From: Prevotella sp.
GTDB lineage: Bacteria > Bacteroidota > Bacteroidia > Bacteroidales > Bacteroidaceae
Length of the DNA: 46,247 nt
Reading direction: 5' to 3'
Assembly (NCBI GenBank): GCA_017428925.1
Contig: JAFRPY010000032.1
Location: 1 to 46,247 of the forward strand
The notes under the pieces were generated by a model. It was given only the letters and a program-made list of their open reading frames with translations. It did no database searches and was not told the origin of the DNA. Positions within the stretch are counted from its first letter, which is position 1. Every line of letters starts with the position of its first letter. This document shows positions 34,726-44,046 of the stretch, in pieces. The position numbers were made by a program, and so were the translations under genes.

Positions 34726-37083
34726 TTAGAAATCCATTTTGTCGAGTTCGTCGGTGAATCCCTTCGGCTCATTCGAAGGCTCATGATACTCATCATTACG
34801 ACGGTCGAAACGCTGGCCGTTCCTTTCAGGACGCGGACGGCGCTCGCCGCGGTCACCACGCTCGCTGCGCTGACCGTTGCGCTGCCTCTCAGGACGATCT
34901 CCACGCGGACGACGCTCACGCTCTACATATCCCTCGGGCTTCGGAATGAGCACACGGTGAGAGAGTTTGTACTTGCCTGTCTTCGGGTCAATCTCAAGGA
35001 GCTTCACGTTAATCTTGTCACCTTCCTTCAGACCAGCCTCTTCGACAGTCTCCAGACGCTTCCAGTCAATTTCAGAAATGTGGAGCAGACCATCCTTACC
35101 CGGCATAATCTCTACGAAACAGCCGTAAGGCATGATGCTTCGAACGGTTCCCTCGTAGACTTCGCCAACCTCTGGTACAGCCACAATCGACTTGATTTTG
35201 CGGACGGCGGCATCGATACTCTCCTTGTTGGGAGCCGACACCTGGACAATGCCCTTGCCGTCAATCTCGTCGATGGTGATGACAGAACCTGTCTCTTCCT
35301 GCATCTGCTGGATAATCTTTCCGCCAGGACCGATGACGGCACCGATGAATTCCTTCGGAATATCGAACTGCTCGATGCGTGGAACCTGGGGTTTCAGTTC
35401 TGCACGTGGCTCGCTGATGGTATCGGTGATGCACTTCAGAATGTGCTCACGGCCGGCCTTGGCCTGCATGAGGGCTTTTTCAAGAATCTCGAACGACAGA
35501 CCGTCGCACTTGATGTCCATCTGGGTAGCGGTCAGACCGTCCTTTGTACCGGTGGTCTTGAAGTCCATGTCGCCCAGGTGGTCCTCGTCACCAAGAATGT
35601 CGCTGAGCACAGCATACTTTTCTTCACCAGGATTCTTGATCAGACCCATTGCAATTCCCGAAACGGGTTTCTTCATGGGAACACCGGCATCCATCAAGGC
35701 CAGCGTGCCGGCACATACGGTTGCCATAGACGAAGAACCGTTAGACTCGAGAATCTGACTTACCAGACGTACGGTATAGGGGAAGTCTGCGGGAATCTGA
35801 CCCTTCAGTCCACGCCATGCCAGATGGCCGTGGCCAATCTCGCGACGGCCTACGCCGCGCTGTGCTTTAGCCTCGCCGGTACAGAACGGGGGGAAGTTAT
35901 AGTGAAGGAGGAAGCGCATGTAACTTTTCTCGAGCACATCGTCGACCAGTTTTTCATCGAGTTTGGTACCCAAGGTACAGGTGGAAAGGCTCTGAGTCTC
36001 ACCACGGGTGAAAATTGCACTTCCGTGAGGCATGGGCAGCGGAGAAACCTCGCACCAGATGGGGCGGATCTCGTCGCACTTACGACCGTCGAGACGGATA
36101 CCCTCGTCGAGGATGCAGCGGCGCATGGCATCGCGCTCCACGTCGTGGTAATAACGATCCATCATGGCCTCGTACTCCTCGTCAGAGATTTCGGCGTTCT
36201 CAGCGTTTTCTGCATTTTCGGAGCGCTCAGCGAAGAACTTCTCCTTGAAATCGGCCAGCAACTTCTCGAAAGCCTCAGCACGTGCATGCTTCTCGAGTGC
36301 CTGCTTGGTGATGTCGTAGGCGGGCTGATAGAGTTCTTTGTTCATCTGCTCGCGCAGAGCCTCGTCGTTCACCTCGTGGTCGTACTCGCGCTTCACGTCC
36401 TTGCCGAGTTCCTTGCTCAGCTCTGTCTGCAGCTCACACATGGGCTTGATGGCCTCCATGGCAGCTTTCAGGGCACCAATCATGTCCTGCTCGGTCACTT
36501 CCTTCATCTCGCCTTCCACCATCATGATGTTTTCGGCCGAGGCACCCACCATGATGTCCATGTCGGCCTCCTTCATCTGCTCGAAGGTAGGATTGATGAC
36601 ATACTCGCCGTTGACACGGGCAACGCGGACTTCAGAGATTGGGCACTCGAAAGGAATATCTGAACAAGCCAGAGCGGCTGAAGCAGCAAAGCCAGCCAAT
36701 GCGTCGGGTTGGTCTACTCCGTCGGCAGAGAGCAACATCACGTTAACAAATACCTCAGCGTGATAGTTTGAGGGGAAGAGGGGACGAAGCACACGGTCGA
36801 CCAGTCGCGAGGTCAGAATCTCGTTGTCGCCGGCCTTGCCTTCGCGCTTCGTGAATCCGCCGGGGAAACGTCCGGCAGCGGAATACTGTTCTCTGTAGTC
36901 AACCTGCAAAGGCATGAAATCTGTTCCGGGAACTGCATCCTTTGCGGCACAAACAGTGGCCAGCAACACAGTGTTGTTCATACGCAGAACAACGCTTCCG
37001 TCGGTCTGTTTTGCCACTTTCCCGGTTTCAATGGTGATGGTCCTGCCATCAGCCAATTGAAGGGTTTTCGTAATTACGTTCAT
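34726..37083 (-). CDS. pnp: Polyribonucleotide nucleotidyltransferase (PNPase)
   Basis: This is the 3'-5' phosphorolytic exoribonuclease of RNA turnover. The 785-residue protein has two RNase PH domains. The second contains the catalytic region from [15 protein letters not shown] through [23 protein letters not shown] domain ([20 protein letters not shown], around residue 600) and an S1 domain ([20 protein letters not shown]) follow. The C-terminal tail is an Arg/Gly-rich stretch ([20 protein letters not shown]) typical of Bacteroidetes PNPases. A local [11 protein letters not shown] repeat sits in the linker helix region. The gene has its own promoter and terminator. Confidence 0.96.
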   Translation of the reverse strand: MNVITKTLQLADGRTITIETGKVAKQTDGSVVLRMNNTVLLATVCAAKDAVPGTDFMPLQVDYREQYSAAGRFPGGFTKREGKAGDNEILTSRLVDRVLRPLFPSNYHAEVFVNVMLLSADGVDQPDALAGFAASAALACSDIPFECPISEVRVARVNGEYVINPTFEQMKEADMDIMVGASAENIMMVEGEMKEVTEQDMIGALKAAMEAIKPMCELQTELSKELGKDVKREYDHEVNDEALREQMNKELYQPAYDITKQALEKHARAEAFEKLLADFKEKFFAERSENAENAENAEISDEEYEAMMDRYYHDVERDAMRRCILDEGIRLDGRKCDEIRPIWCEVSPLPMPHGSAIFTRGETQSLSTCTLGTKLDEKLVDDVLEKSYMRFLLHYNFPPFCTGEAKAQRGVGRREIGHGHLAWRGLKGQIPADFPYTVRLVSQILESNGSSSMATVCAGTLALMDAGVPMKKPVSGIAMGLIKNPGEEKYAVLSDILGDEDHLGDMDFKTTGTKDGLTATQMDIKCDGLSFEILEKALMQAKAGREHILKCITDTISEPRAELKPQVPRIEQFDIPKEFIGAVIGPGGKIIQQMQEETGSVITIDEIDGKGIVQVSAPNKESIDAAVRKIKSIVAVPEVGEVYEGTVRSIMPYGCFVEIMPGKDGLLHISEIDWKRLETVEEAGLKEGDKINVKLLEIDPKTGKYKLSHRVLIPKPEGYVERERRPRGDRPERQRNGQRSERGDRGERRPRPERNGQRFDRRNDEYHEPSNEPKGFTDELDKMDF

Positions 37084-37151
37084 CTAAAAATACTTATTGT
37101 TTTAACTTAACATCAAAATGCGAATGACAATCCTTCGCATAAAAATCCGTG

Positions 37152-37159
37152 CAAAGGTA
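37152..37159 (-). promoter_or_regulatory. -7 box of the pnp promoter
   Basis: TACCTTTG on the minus strand lies 69 bp before the pnp ATG. The nearest TTTG upstream is 16 bp away, closer than the usual spacing. Confidence 0.5.
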
Positions 37160-37426
37160 CGGAAAAGAAAATGAACAAACGAATAAAAACGTCATTATTA
37201 TCTTTTTTTTACCATTTAGGGGGCAGTATGAGCAAAGAAAAAGGCTGCATTTTTTTGTTTTGTTTCTAAATTGCACTATCTTTTCATAAGAAAAGGCGGC
37301 ACTCGGAAATACAAAACGAAAAAAACGATTTTTTGTTTTGTTATTTCTCTCGTTTGGATAAATTTCTCACGCTCAAGAATACAAAAAATAATTTTGCATT
37401 CTCTTCGCTAAACCGAAATTTTGCAC

Positions 37427-37434
37427 TATCTTTG
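37427..37434 (+). promoter_or_regulatory. -7 box of the lipoprotein operon
   Basis: TATCTTTG lies 31 bp before the lipoprotein ATG. The sequence after it (GCACCCAACATAAG) is typical of Bacteroidetes starts. Confidence 0.6.
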
Positions 37435-37464
37435 CACCCAACATAAGAAAAAAAAATAGTAAAA

Positions 37465-38619
37465 ATGAAGAAGACACTTTTCAAGACAATAGTTGCAGGA
37501 GCCGCCGTATTGGCACTCACTGCCTGCAACAAAGAGAAATTCCACATTACGGGCAACATCACTGAGGCCAAGGACTTGATGCTCTATTTTGAAAACATCA
37601 GCCTCGACGGACCTGTGGCGGTCGACTCGGTGAAACTCGGCGAAGACGGACACTTCGACTTCTCGGATAGCAGGCCCGAGGCCCCTGAGTTCTATCGTCT
37701 GCGCATAGCCAACCAGTTTGTGAGCCTCAGCGTCGACTCCACAGAAACCATCACCATTAAGGCCCAATATCCCACCATGTCGACAGGATATACCGTGGAA
37801 GGTTCTGAAAACTGCGAGACCATCAAGACACTTTCGCTGAAAAACATCGCTCTGTTCAACAGCATTGTTGCCATCCAGCAAAATCCACAGCTGGGCTTAG
37901 AGGCCACCAACGACAGCATCCGCAAAACAGTTGAAGCCTACAAACAAGATATCAAGCAGAACTACATCTTCAAGGCACCCATGAAATCGAGCAGCTATTT
38001 CGCGCTCTTCCAGACATTGGGCAACATGCTGATATTCAACCCCCGAGAGAACAAGGACGACATCAAGGCATTTGCCGCCGTGGCCACCTCGTGGGACACC
38101 TTCTATCCGAACTCGCTGCGCAAAGAGAACTTGCACAACATCACCATGGAGGGCATGAAGAACATACGCATCATCGAAAGCAAGTATAACATGCAGATCG
38201 ACCCGAGCAAGGTGAATACCTCCGGCGTTCTCGACATCGAACTGATCAACAACAAGGGACAAGTGAGCAAACTGAGCGACCTGAAGGGAAAGGTGGTACT
38301 GCTTGACTTCCACGCCTTTGCATCCGAAGAGAGCACCGCCCGCATCATGAAATTGCGCGAAGTCTATAATAAGTATCATGCACAGGGATTTGAAATATAT
38401 CAGGTCAGTGTGGATCCCAATGAACATTTCTGGAAACAGCAGACCGAAGCCCTGCCGTGGGTAAGTGTACGCGACCCTGAGGGGATTGATTCGAAGCTCA
38501 TGCAGACCTTTAACGTGCAGAGCTTCCCGACATTCTTTACCGTTGGACGCGACAACCTGCTTCACAAGCGCGACGCACAAATCAAGGATCTGGACGTAGA
38601 GATTCAAAGTTTACTTTAA
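37465..38619 (+). CDS. Thioredoxin-fold lipoprotein (DUF4369 + TlpA-like) lacking CXXC
   Basis: The 384-residue protein begins with a lipoprotein signal (AVLALTACNKE, lipid Cys near residue 21). A DUF4369-type beta domain follows (FHITGNITEAKDLMLYFENI) and then a C-terminal TlpA/AhpC-like domain (GKVVLLDFHAFASEESTARI, QGFEIYQVSVDPNEHFWKQQ, FNVQSFPTFFTVGRD). In normal TlpA proteins the block after VLLDF reads like WASWCGPC. Here both cysteines are absent (HAFASEES), so thiol redox activity is unlikely. The cis-Pro region (SFPTFF) is kept. A binding or structural role in the envelope is possible. Confidence 0.85.
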   Translation: MKKTLFKTIVAGAAVLALTACNKEKFHITGNITEAKDLMLYFENISLDGPVAVDSVKLGEDGHFDFSDSRPEAPEFYRLRIANQFVSLSVDSTETITIKAQYPTMSTGYTVEGSENCETIKTLSLKNIALFNSIVAIQQNPQLGLEATNDSIRKTVEAYKQDIKQNYIFKAPMKSSSYFALFQTLGNMLIFNPRENKDDIKAFAAVATSWDTFYPNSLRKENLHNITMEGMKNIRIIESKYNMQIDPSKVNTSGVLDIELINNKGQVSKLSDLKGKVVLLDFHAFASEESTARIMKLREVYNKYHAQGFEIYQVSVDPNEHFWKQQTEALPWVSVRDPEGIDSKLMQTFNVQSFPTFFTVGRDNLLHKRDAQIKDLDVEIQSLL

Positions 38620-38631
38620 AAACACAACGAT

Positions 38632-39147
38632 ATGACGAAAGGCATACTGACAACATTCCTGCTGTTCAGTATGCCTTTTGTGCTTCCTGCAACAGCAGAA
38701 GAGAAAGCCGACAGCGCCGTCTTCTCACTTCGCCAGGTGAACGACACGCTCCACTTTCTGGAACTCAGAAGCAAAGAACAGGTGAACAAATGGCGGCTGC
38801 CCTACCCCGTTTACCAATTCCAGACAGGCGATGTGGACGGTGACGGAAAAACGGATGCCATGGTAGGTGTCATCAAAAGCACCCGCTACTTCCCCGAAAA
38901 AGCCCGGCGCCTCTTCATTTTCAAGAACTATGAGGGACATGTGAGGGCACTTTGGCTGGGTTCGCGTTTGGGGGGTATTCTTCAGGATTTCCGCTATGTC
39001 AACGGACTCATTCGCAGTCTGGAGACCACTACCGACAACCGCTACGTGGTGGCCGAGTACCAGTGGGAACACTTCGGCATGGGTTTCGTCCGGTTCTTGG
39101 CCAAAAACGTCAGCCGTGAAAAAGCCTTACAGATTTTCAACCAATGA
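38632..39147 (+). CDS. Small secreted protein with FG-GAP-like segment
   Basis: The 171-residue protein has a signal peptide (MTKGILTTFLLFSMPFVLPATA) and the calcium-loop-like segment QTGDVDGDGKTDAMVG (around residue 63), followed by KARRLFIFKNYEG and ALWLGSRLGG. It starts 12 bp after the lipoprotein stop and 25 bp before the next gene, so the three are probably one operon. The family occurs in Bacteroidales without a known function. Confidence 0.7.
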   Translation: MTKGILTTFLLFSMPFVLPATAEEKADSAVFSLRQVNDTLHFLELRSKEQVNKWRLPYPVYQFQTGDVDGDGKTDAMVGVIKSTRYFPEKARRLFIFKNYEGHVRALWLGSRLGGILQDFRYVNGLIRSLETTTDNRYVVAEYQWEHFGMGFVRFLAKNVSREKALQIFNQ

Positions 39148-39172
39148 ACATTAACATTAAACATTCAATATT

Positions 39173-41581
39173 ATGAGAAAAGCAATTCTATTCGCCCTTT
39201 TGCTCTTCACGATGGGAGCAAGCGCACAACAACTGAAGCCTTCACGCCTGGATGTGGAAAAACTCAATGGGAAGATAGACCTCAAACAGGACATCTCCGG
39301 TTACAGTCTCAGCGATCTGCGCATCCTGCGCAATGCCTTCTCTGCCCGTCAGGGCTACTGTTTCATGAATGCAGACTTGCGCGGCATCTTCAGCAGCACA
39401 TCTTGGTACAACACCGTATTGGAAAAACGATTCTGGGACAGTGAGGAATACAACGAAAGCGGAGAAAAGAACGCCAAGCGTAATGCCATGCCCCCCATCA
39501 GTTACACCAAGGAGGAACAGGCCTTTATGGATAAGCTGAAGGCGCGTGAGGATGAACTGAAAGCCAACAATTTCCCCGGTACTGCCGGACAACTGGTGAA
39601 CATCGCCAATATCGTGAACCCCTTCCAGCTTTCTACCTTCGACCCGCGGCTGCAGAAAGCCCTCAGCCGCCAGGGATTTGCCATTGTGCCCGGAGAAGAA
39701 GACCAGCTGTTCCACGTCTATGAGCGCAACGACTATCACAACTTCCCCAGCTTTGTCACCACCGACCTTTTCCTGCAGGCCTTCCACATGTATTTCGACT
39801 GCCTGCTGCGCGACGTTGAACAGCAAAAGCTTCTTCCCGTGATGACCGAATTCAGCAAGACGGCACATCAGGAAATGAGCAAGATTGTCAGCCAGACGAA
39901 GAATGCCGACATAAAGGCTGCCGCCGAATACGACATGGCTTTCTTTGCCATTGCCCACACGCTGCTCACGGGCAAACAGACGCTTGCCGTCCCTGCCGCC
40001 TACAAGGAAAAGATCAGTCAGGAAATCGCCAATGTCAAGAAAGCCGATATCGACTATTCGGAATTTCTGGGCTATACGCCTGAAAACGAAATGCCAAAAT
40101 ATTTCTACAGCACTTATCGGCCCCGCGGTCATTACACTCGGTCGGAAAGCCTGAAAAACTATTTCATGGGAATGATGTGGCTACAGAGTGCTCCCTTCGG
40201 CACGGAGATGACTCCCTATCTGAAGAGTGCACTGCTCATCGCCGATGTCATCGGCAAGAACGAAAAACTGCATCGGCTCTATGAAACCGTTAACCAGCCC
40301 GTCACCTTCCTGATGGGCCAGACCGACAACGTATCGCTGCTACAGGTCTATCAGCTGATGAAGGAGCAGAACCTAACGCTTGAGGAATGTTTCAAAAACA
40401 AGGGTAAACTTGCAAAAATCCGCCAATCCATCGAGGATTTGGATAGTAAGCAGACACATATCAAACCCAAGTTCCTTGCATCCAGCAAGGTGAAACTCAA
40501 CGTGATTCCACAGCGTTATCAACCCGATGCCGAAGTGCTGCAGGAGATGGTGGACTACGACAACAAACCTACGCTCCGCCCCGAGCCAACCGGGCTCGAC
40601 GTGCTCGCTGCCATCGGCATTCAGTCTGCAGAGCGCATCCTGCTGAAAGAACTCAACGAACAGAAACGCTGGAACAAGTACGAAGAGAACCTGCAACGCA
40701 TGAAACAGCGGATGAAGGAGATTGACTGGAACTGCTGCGTGGCCAACCGTTGGATAGCCTCCACCCAAGACGTTACGGCCGTTCCCGAGGGCGCACCCTA
40801 TTTCATGAAGACACAGCAATGGGACAAGAAGACGCTCAACAGTGCTTTGGCCTCCTGGGCAGAACTCAAACATGATGCCATTCTCTATGCCAAGCAGCCA
40901 TTCGGTGCCGAATGCGGCGGCTACGGCGTGCCGGAGCCTATCACCCGCGGTTATGTAGAGCCCAACATTGCCTACTGGACGAAAGCCCTCGAACTGATTG
41001 ACGCCACCAATTCGCTGCTCCAGAAATACGACCTCACCACCGAGAAGAGCAAGAGTTGCACCGAGGAACTGCGCGACAAGGCCGAGTTCCTGCTCAACTG
41101 CAGCAAGAAGGAACTGGCAGGGAAGCGCCTCAGCGACGAAGAATACGGTCAGGTGGAATCCATCGGCTCTGCCTTCGAGTACATCACCCTGCACCTGATC
41201 CAGCAGAAAGACGAGTATCTGAATGGATGGGATGCCGTAGAGGGTGCTGACAAGAAGATCAGTCTGGTAGCCGATGTCTATACGGCTAATGCCGACAACA
41301 ACCCCAATCCGGCAGTCGTCTACGAAGCCGTGGGACCTGCTCACGAGATTTATGTGGTCGTAGAAATAGAAGGCTACCTATATCTCACCCGTGGCGCCGT
41401 CTTCTCCTACCGTGAATTCCATGAGGCCCTCGATACCCCGCGCATGACCGACGAGGAATGGCAGGAACAACTGCAAACGAAGCCCAACAAGGGTATTCCC
41501 GAATGGATGCAGGAAATCATCGTGCCACTCAACGGCAAATCACTCGACAACGAGAAGATTTTCTATAGTTCCGGTTGCTGA
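39173..41581 (+). CDS. Secreted YARHG / DUF3160 protein
   Basis: The 802-residue protein has a signal peptide (MRKAILFALLLFTMGASA) and a YARHG domain (LRILRNAFSARQGYCFMNAD, around residue 48). A long DUF3160 region follows, with FPSFVTTDLFLQAFHMYFDC, GGYGVPEPITRGYVEPN and EIYVVVEIEGYLYLTRGAV. Both domains belong to secreted or surface proteins of unknown role. It ends with a Cys (YSSGC). The downstream gap holds dispersed repeats. Confidence 0.85.
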   Translation: MRKAILFALLLFTMGASAQQLKPSRLDVEKLNGKIDLKQDISGYSLSDLRILRNAFSARQGYCFMNADLRGIFSSTSWYNTVLEKRFWDSEEYNESGEKNAKRNAMPPISYTKEEQAFMDKLKAREDELKANNFPGTAGQLVNIANIVNPFQLSTFDPRLQKALSRQGFAIVPGEEDQLFHVYERNDYHNFPSFVTTDLFLQAFHMYFDCLLRDVEQQKLLPVMTEFSKTAHQEMSKIVSQTKNADIKAAAEYDMAFFAIAHTLLTGKQTLAVPAAYKEKISQEIANVKKADIDYSEFLGYTPENEMPKYFYSTYRPRGHYTRSESLKNYFMGMMWLQSAPFGTEMTPYLKSALLIADVIGKNEKLHRLYETVNQPVTFLMGQTDNVSLLQVYQLMKEQNLTLEECFKNKGKLAKIRQSIEDLDSKQTHIKPKFLASSKVKLNVIPQRYQPDAEVLQEMVDYDNKPTLRPEPTGLDVLAAIGIQSAERILLKELNEQKRWNKYEENLQRMKQRMKEIDWNCCVANRWIASTQDVTAVPEGAPYFMKTQQWDKKTLNSALASWAELKHDAILYAKQPFGAECGGYGVPEPITRGYVEPNIAYWTKALELIDATNSLLQKYDLTTEKSKSCTEELRDKAEFLLNCSKKELAGKRLSDEEYGQVESIGSAFEYITLHLIQQKDEYLNGWDAVEGADKKISLVADVYTANADNNPNPAVVYEAVGPAHEIYVVVEIEGYLYLTRGAVFSYREFHEALDTPRMTDEEWQEQLQTKPNKGIPEWMQEIIVPLNGKSLDNEKIFYSSGC

Positions 41582-41608
41582 TTAAATAATGCAGAGTGAA
41601 GAAGTTTT

Positions 41609-41735
41609 GGGCGGGCTTCGCCCTTGAAATTATATTTAAAATTAAGTTTAAAATTCCTTGGAAAAATACTAAGTGATAATTCTAAATATAATTTTAAGTA
41701 TAATTTCGAGCGAAGCGACCAGAGGAAAAATAAAG
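41609..41735. repeat. Intergenic inverted repeat with GC hairpin ends
   Basis: The left arm (GGGCGGGCTTCGCCC then AT-rich, 41609-41655) and the right arm (AT-rich then CGAGCGAAGCGACC, about 41676-41720) are imperfect inverted copies. The right-arm type recurs at 128-170. Single AGTGAAG units border it at about 41593 and 41732. It lies between a DUF3160 gene and a capA-like gene. Confidence 0.5.
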
Positions 41736-41736
41736 A

Positions 41737-42747
41737 GTGAAGAATCATTTTCCGACATATTGCCTCCAGGCTGTTATAGCGATATTCGTATTCACAGCCA
41801 CAATATCCGCCTCAGCAAAGGCGGCAGCCGATTCATCACTCTTCACTCTTCACTCTTCACTTAAAGACACTCTTAACTCTTCACTTAACACCGACACCAT
41901 AGAGGTGCTCTTTACCGGCGACATCCTGCTCGACCGTGGCGTCCGCCAGCGCATTGAACATATCGGCATTGAGCGTCTTTTCTCGAAAGGCATCGATTCG
42001 CTGTTCCGTCAGGCGGATTACGTGGTGGGCAACCTGGAATGCCCTGCCACCAAGACCATTCAGCCAAACTTCAAGAAATTCGTTTTCCGTGCAGAACCCG
42101 AATGGCTCTCCGTGCTCCGCGAGCATCACGTCACCCATCTCAACCTGGCCAACAATCACAGCATCGACCAGGGACGCGCGGGACTGGTGGACACCTGGCA
42201 GAATATCCGTAAGGCAGGAATGACGCCCGTAGGGGCGGGCAATAACTTGGAAGAAGCCATCCAGCCCGTGCTTATTTGTGATAATCCCCGACCCGTATGG
42301 CTGTTTGCCTCGCTGCGGCTGACGCTCGAAAACTATTCCTTCCTGCCCGACAAGCCATGTGTCAGTCAGGAAAACATCGATTCGCTCTGCCAGCGAATCT
42401 TCCGTCTGCGCCATTCGCAGCCCGAAGCCTATATCATCGTCAGCCTCCATTGGGGCGGCGAACATACCTTGAAGCCCGTTCCCCAGCAGCGCAAGGAGGC
42501 CCGCCAACTCATTGATGCCGGAGCCGACGTGCTCATCTGCCATCACACCCACACCCTGCAGACCATCGAGGACTACAACGGCCACCGCATCTACTACAGC
42601 ATCGGCAACTTCATCTTCGACCAGCAGCGCCCCATCAACACCCGGGCCTGCATGGTCCGCCTGAAAATCACGCGAGAATCCTCCCTGATAGAGACGATTC
42701 CCGTGGAAATCCGCAAATGCGTGCCGTATTTGATATTTAATAAGTAA
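41737..42747 (+). CDS. CapA-like (PGA_cap) secreted metallophosphatase-fold protein
   Basis: The 336-residue protein has a signal peptide (CLQAVIAIFVFTATISASAKA). The calcineurin-like CapA fold shows EVLFTGDILLDRG, VVGNLECPATK, HLNLANNHSIDQGR, VSLHWGGEHT, HHTHTLQTIE and YYSIGNFIFDQQ. CapA proteins take part in poly-gamma-glutamate or related surface polymer handling. Near residue 33 the CTTCACT DNA repeat (41841-41861) adds the peptide DSSLFTLHSSL, found also in the polyene AMP ligase. The 3' end of this gene is duplicated after the RhuM-Fic gene. Confidence 0.88.
   Translation: MKNHFPTYCLQAVIAIFVFTATISASAKAAADSSLFTLHSSLKDTLNSSLNTDTIEVLFTGDILLDRGVRQRIEHIGIERLFSKGIDSLFRQADYVVGNLECPATKTIQPNFKKFVFRAEPEWLSVLREHHVTHLNLANNHSIDQGRAGLVDTWQNIRKAGMTPVGAGNNLEEAIQPVLICDNPRPVWLFASLRLTLENYSFLPDKPCVSQENIDSLCQRIFRLRHSQPEAYIIVSLHWGGEHTLKPVPQQRKEARQLIDAGADVLICHHTHTLQTIEDYNGHRIYYSIGNFIFDQQRPINTRACMVRLKITRESSLIETIPVEIRKCVPYLIFNK
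41841..41861. repeat. Three tandem CTTCACT heptamers in capA
   Basis: These are the reverse complement of the AGTGAAG unit at 9856-9883. Another partial array (CTTAACTCTTCACTTAAC) follows at 41872-41889. It lies between the signal peptide and the catalytic fold, so length changes in multiples of three units would stay in frame. Confidence 0.8.
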
Positions 42748-42843
42748 CACATCAAAAGGCTCCCAATAGGCGATTTGCTTCTTCGGAGCCTGATATTACA
42801 AGAGAAATTTCCCCTTTCCGTTCCTTATATAAGAAATAATTTG

Positions 42844-42851
42844 TATCTTTG
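42844..42851 (+). promoter_or_regulatory. -7 box of the RhuM-Fic gene
   Basis: TATCTTTG lies 17 bp before the TTG at 42868 and decides against the longer frame opening at 42775, because transcription would start near 42858. No clear -33 TTTG is seen. Confidence 0.6.
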
Positions 42852-42867
42852 CAGAATAGAAAACCTT

Positions 42868-43866
42868 TTGAAAACAGAAAAGAACTTGGAAGAGAACAAA
42901 ATTATCATCTATCAGACCGAGGACGGACAGACGCAGATTGATGTGCGTTTGAAGAATGAGACCGTGTGGCTGACGCAAAAGCAAATAGCCGAATTGTTTG
43001 GCACCAAGAGGCCGGCAATCACAAAGCATTTGAAGAACATATATTCTTCAGAGGAACTTGATGAACAAAGCACATGTTCCATTTTGGAACACATGGGTAA
43101 TGATGGGAAACAGGTATATAGCACAAGATATTATAATCTCGATGCTATTATATCTGTTGGATATCGCGTGAATAGTAAGAATGCTACTCATTTTCGTCAA
43201 TGGGCTAACAACGTTCTTAGAAACTATCTCGTCAAGGGCTATGCCGTCAACGAACGCATCCACAAGGAGCAGATTGGTGAGTTGCGCCAGTTAGTGGGGA
43301 TGCTGGGGCGTACCATCCAGAGCCAGCCTGTACTCTCTACCGATGAAACCAACGCCCTCTTCGAGGTGGTAACCGACTATAGTTATGCCCTCGACACCCT
43401 CGACAACTACGATTACCAACGGCTGACCATCGAGAAGACCACGAAGGAAGAACCCTTCCACGCTACTTACGAGAATGCGATGGAAGAAATTAACCAGTTG
43501 AGGGAGAAATTCGGTGGTTCCATTCTCTTTGGCAATGAGAAGGATGATTCCTTCAAGAGCAGCATCGGACAAATATACCAGACCTTTGGGGGCAAGGAAC
43601 TCTATCCCAGCGTAGAGGAGAAGGCCGCCATGCTGCTCTATCTCGTCACCAAGAACCATTCGTTCAGCGACGGCAACAAACGCATTGCCGCCACGCTCTT
43701 CCTGTGGTTCCTCAACGGCAACCGCATTCTCTATCGTGCCGACGGTTCAAAGCGTATTCCTGACAACACCCTTGTTGCCCTCACCCTGATGATAGCCGAG
43801 AGCCGTACGGAGGAAAAGGACGTAATGGTGAAGGTTGTAGTAAACCTGATTAATCAGCAGAATTAG
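42868..43866 (+). CDS. RhuM-Fic/Doc fusion protein
   Basis: The protein has about 332 residues. The N-terminal part is the RhuM (virulence_RhuM) region with a helix-turn-helix (LTQKQIAELFGTKRPAITKH) and HFRQWANNVLRNYLVKGYAV. The C-terminal Fic/Doc domain has HSFSDGNKRIAATLF, an intact HxFxDGNxR motif, so nucleotidyl- or phosphotransferase activity on a protein is expected. I place the start at TTG 42868 after the promoter; TTG 42883 (then EENKIIIYQ) is an alternative, and there is no early ATG. The gene sits between two copies of the capA 3' end, which indicates insertion. No antitoxin gene is seen next to it. Confidence 0.85.
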   Translation: MKTEKNLEENKIIIYQTEDGQTQIDVRLKNETVWLTQKQIAELFGTKRPAITKHLKNIYSSEELDEQSTCSILEHMGNDGKQVYSTRYYNLDAIISVGYRVNSKNATHFRQWANNVLRNYLVKGYAVNERIHKEQIGELRQLVGMLGRTIQSQPVLSTDETNALFEVVTDYSYALDTLDNYDYQRLTIEKTTKEEPFHATYENAMEEINQLREKFGGSILFGNEKDDSFKSSIGQIYQTFGGKELYPSVEEKAAMLLYLVTKNHSFSDGNKRIAATLFLWFLNGNRILYRADGSKRIPDNTLVALTLMIAESRTEEKDVMVKVVVNLINQQN

Positions 43867-43890
43867 TGTAAATGTAATATTTTATAGTGA

Positions 43891-44032
43891 CAGCATCGGC
43901 AACTTCATCTTCGACCAGCAGCGCCCCATCAACACCCGTGCCTGTATGGTCCGCCTGAAAATATCGCGGGAATCATCCCATGTAGAGACGATTCCCGTTG
44001 AAATCCGCAAATGCGTTCCGTATCTGTTGTGA
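43891..44032 (+). pseudogene. Second copy of the capA 3' end
   Basis: This 142-bp stretch matches the end of capA (42597-42741) at roughly nine of ten bases. It still encodes SIGNFIFDQQRPINTRACM and ...VEIRKCVPYLL before a TGA. It is followed by a perfect 7-bp hairpin (TGTGAAC / GTTCACA, 44028-44045) and a T-rich tract, a likely terminator. That terminator is missing after the intact capA, so this fragment may be the original gene end, displaced by insertion of the RhuM-Fic gene. Confidence 0.75.
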
Positions 44033-44045
44033 ACCCCTGTTCACA
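44028..44045 (+). terminator. Hairpin after the capA remnant
   Basis: TGTGAAC-CCCT-GTTCACA is a perfect 7-bp stem followed on the plus strand by CTTACTTTTTC. It overlaps the TGA of the capA remnant. Confidence 0.5.
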
Positions 44046-44046
44046 C

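Larger units (their letters stand above)
37084..37464. other. Intergenic region between divergent pnp and lipoprotein genes
   Basis: The region is AT-rich. It holds a minus-strand TACCTTTG -7 box for pnp (37152-37159) with a CAAA/TTTG at 37176-37179, and a plus-strand TATCTTTG box for the lipoprotein (37427-37434). Several decoy CTATCTTTTC words lie between them. I see no gene in it. Confidence 0.5.

Noticed and set aside
34783-36663. A 626-codon open frame on the plus strand
   Set aside because: It lies wholly antisense to pnp and its translation has no recognisable domain; it is a codon-bias shadow.
42757-42791. Terminator after the intact capA (AGGCTCC / GGAGCCT)
   Set aside because: The loop is about 20 nt long and no T run follows, so the hairpin was not called a terminator.
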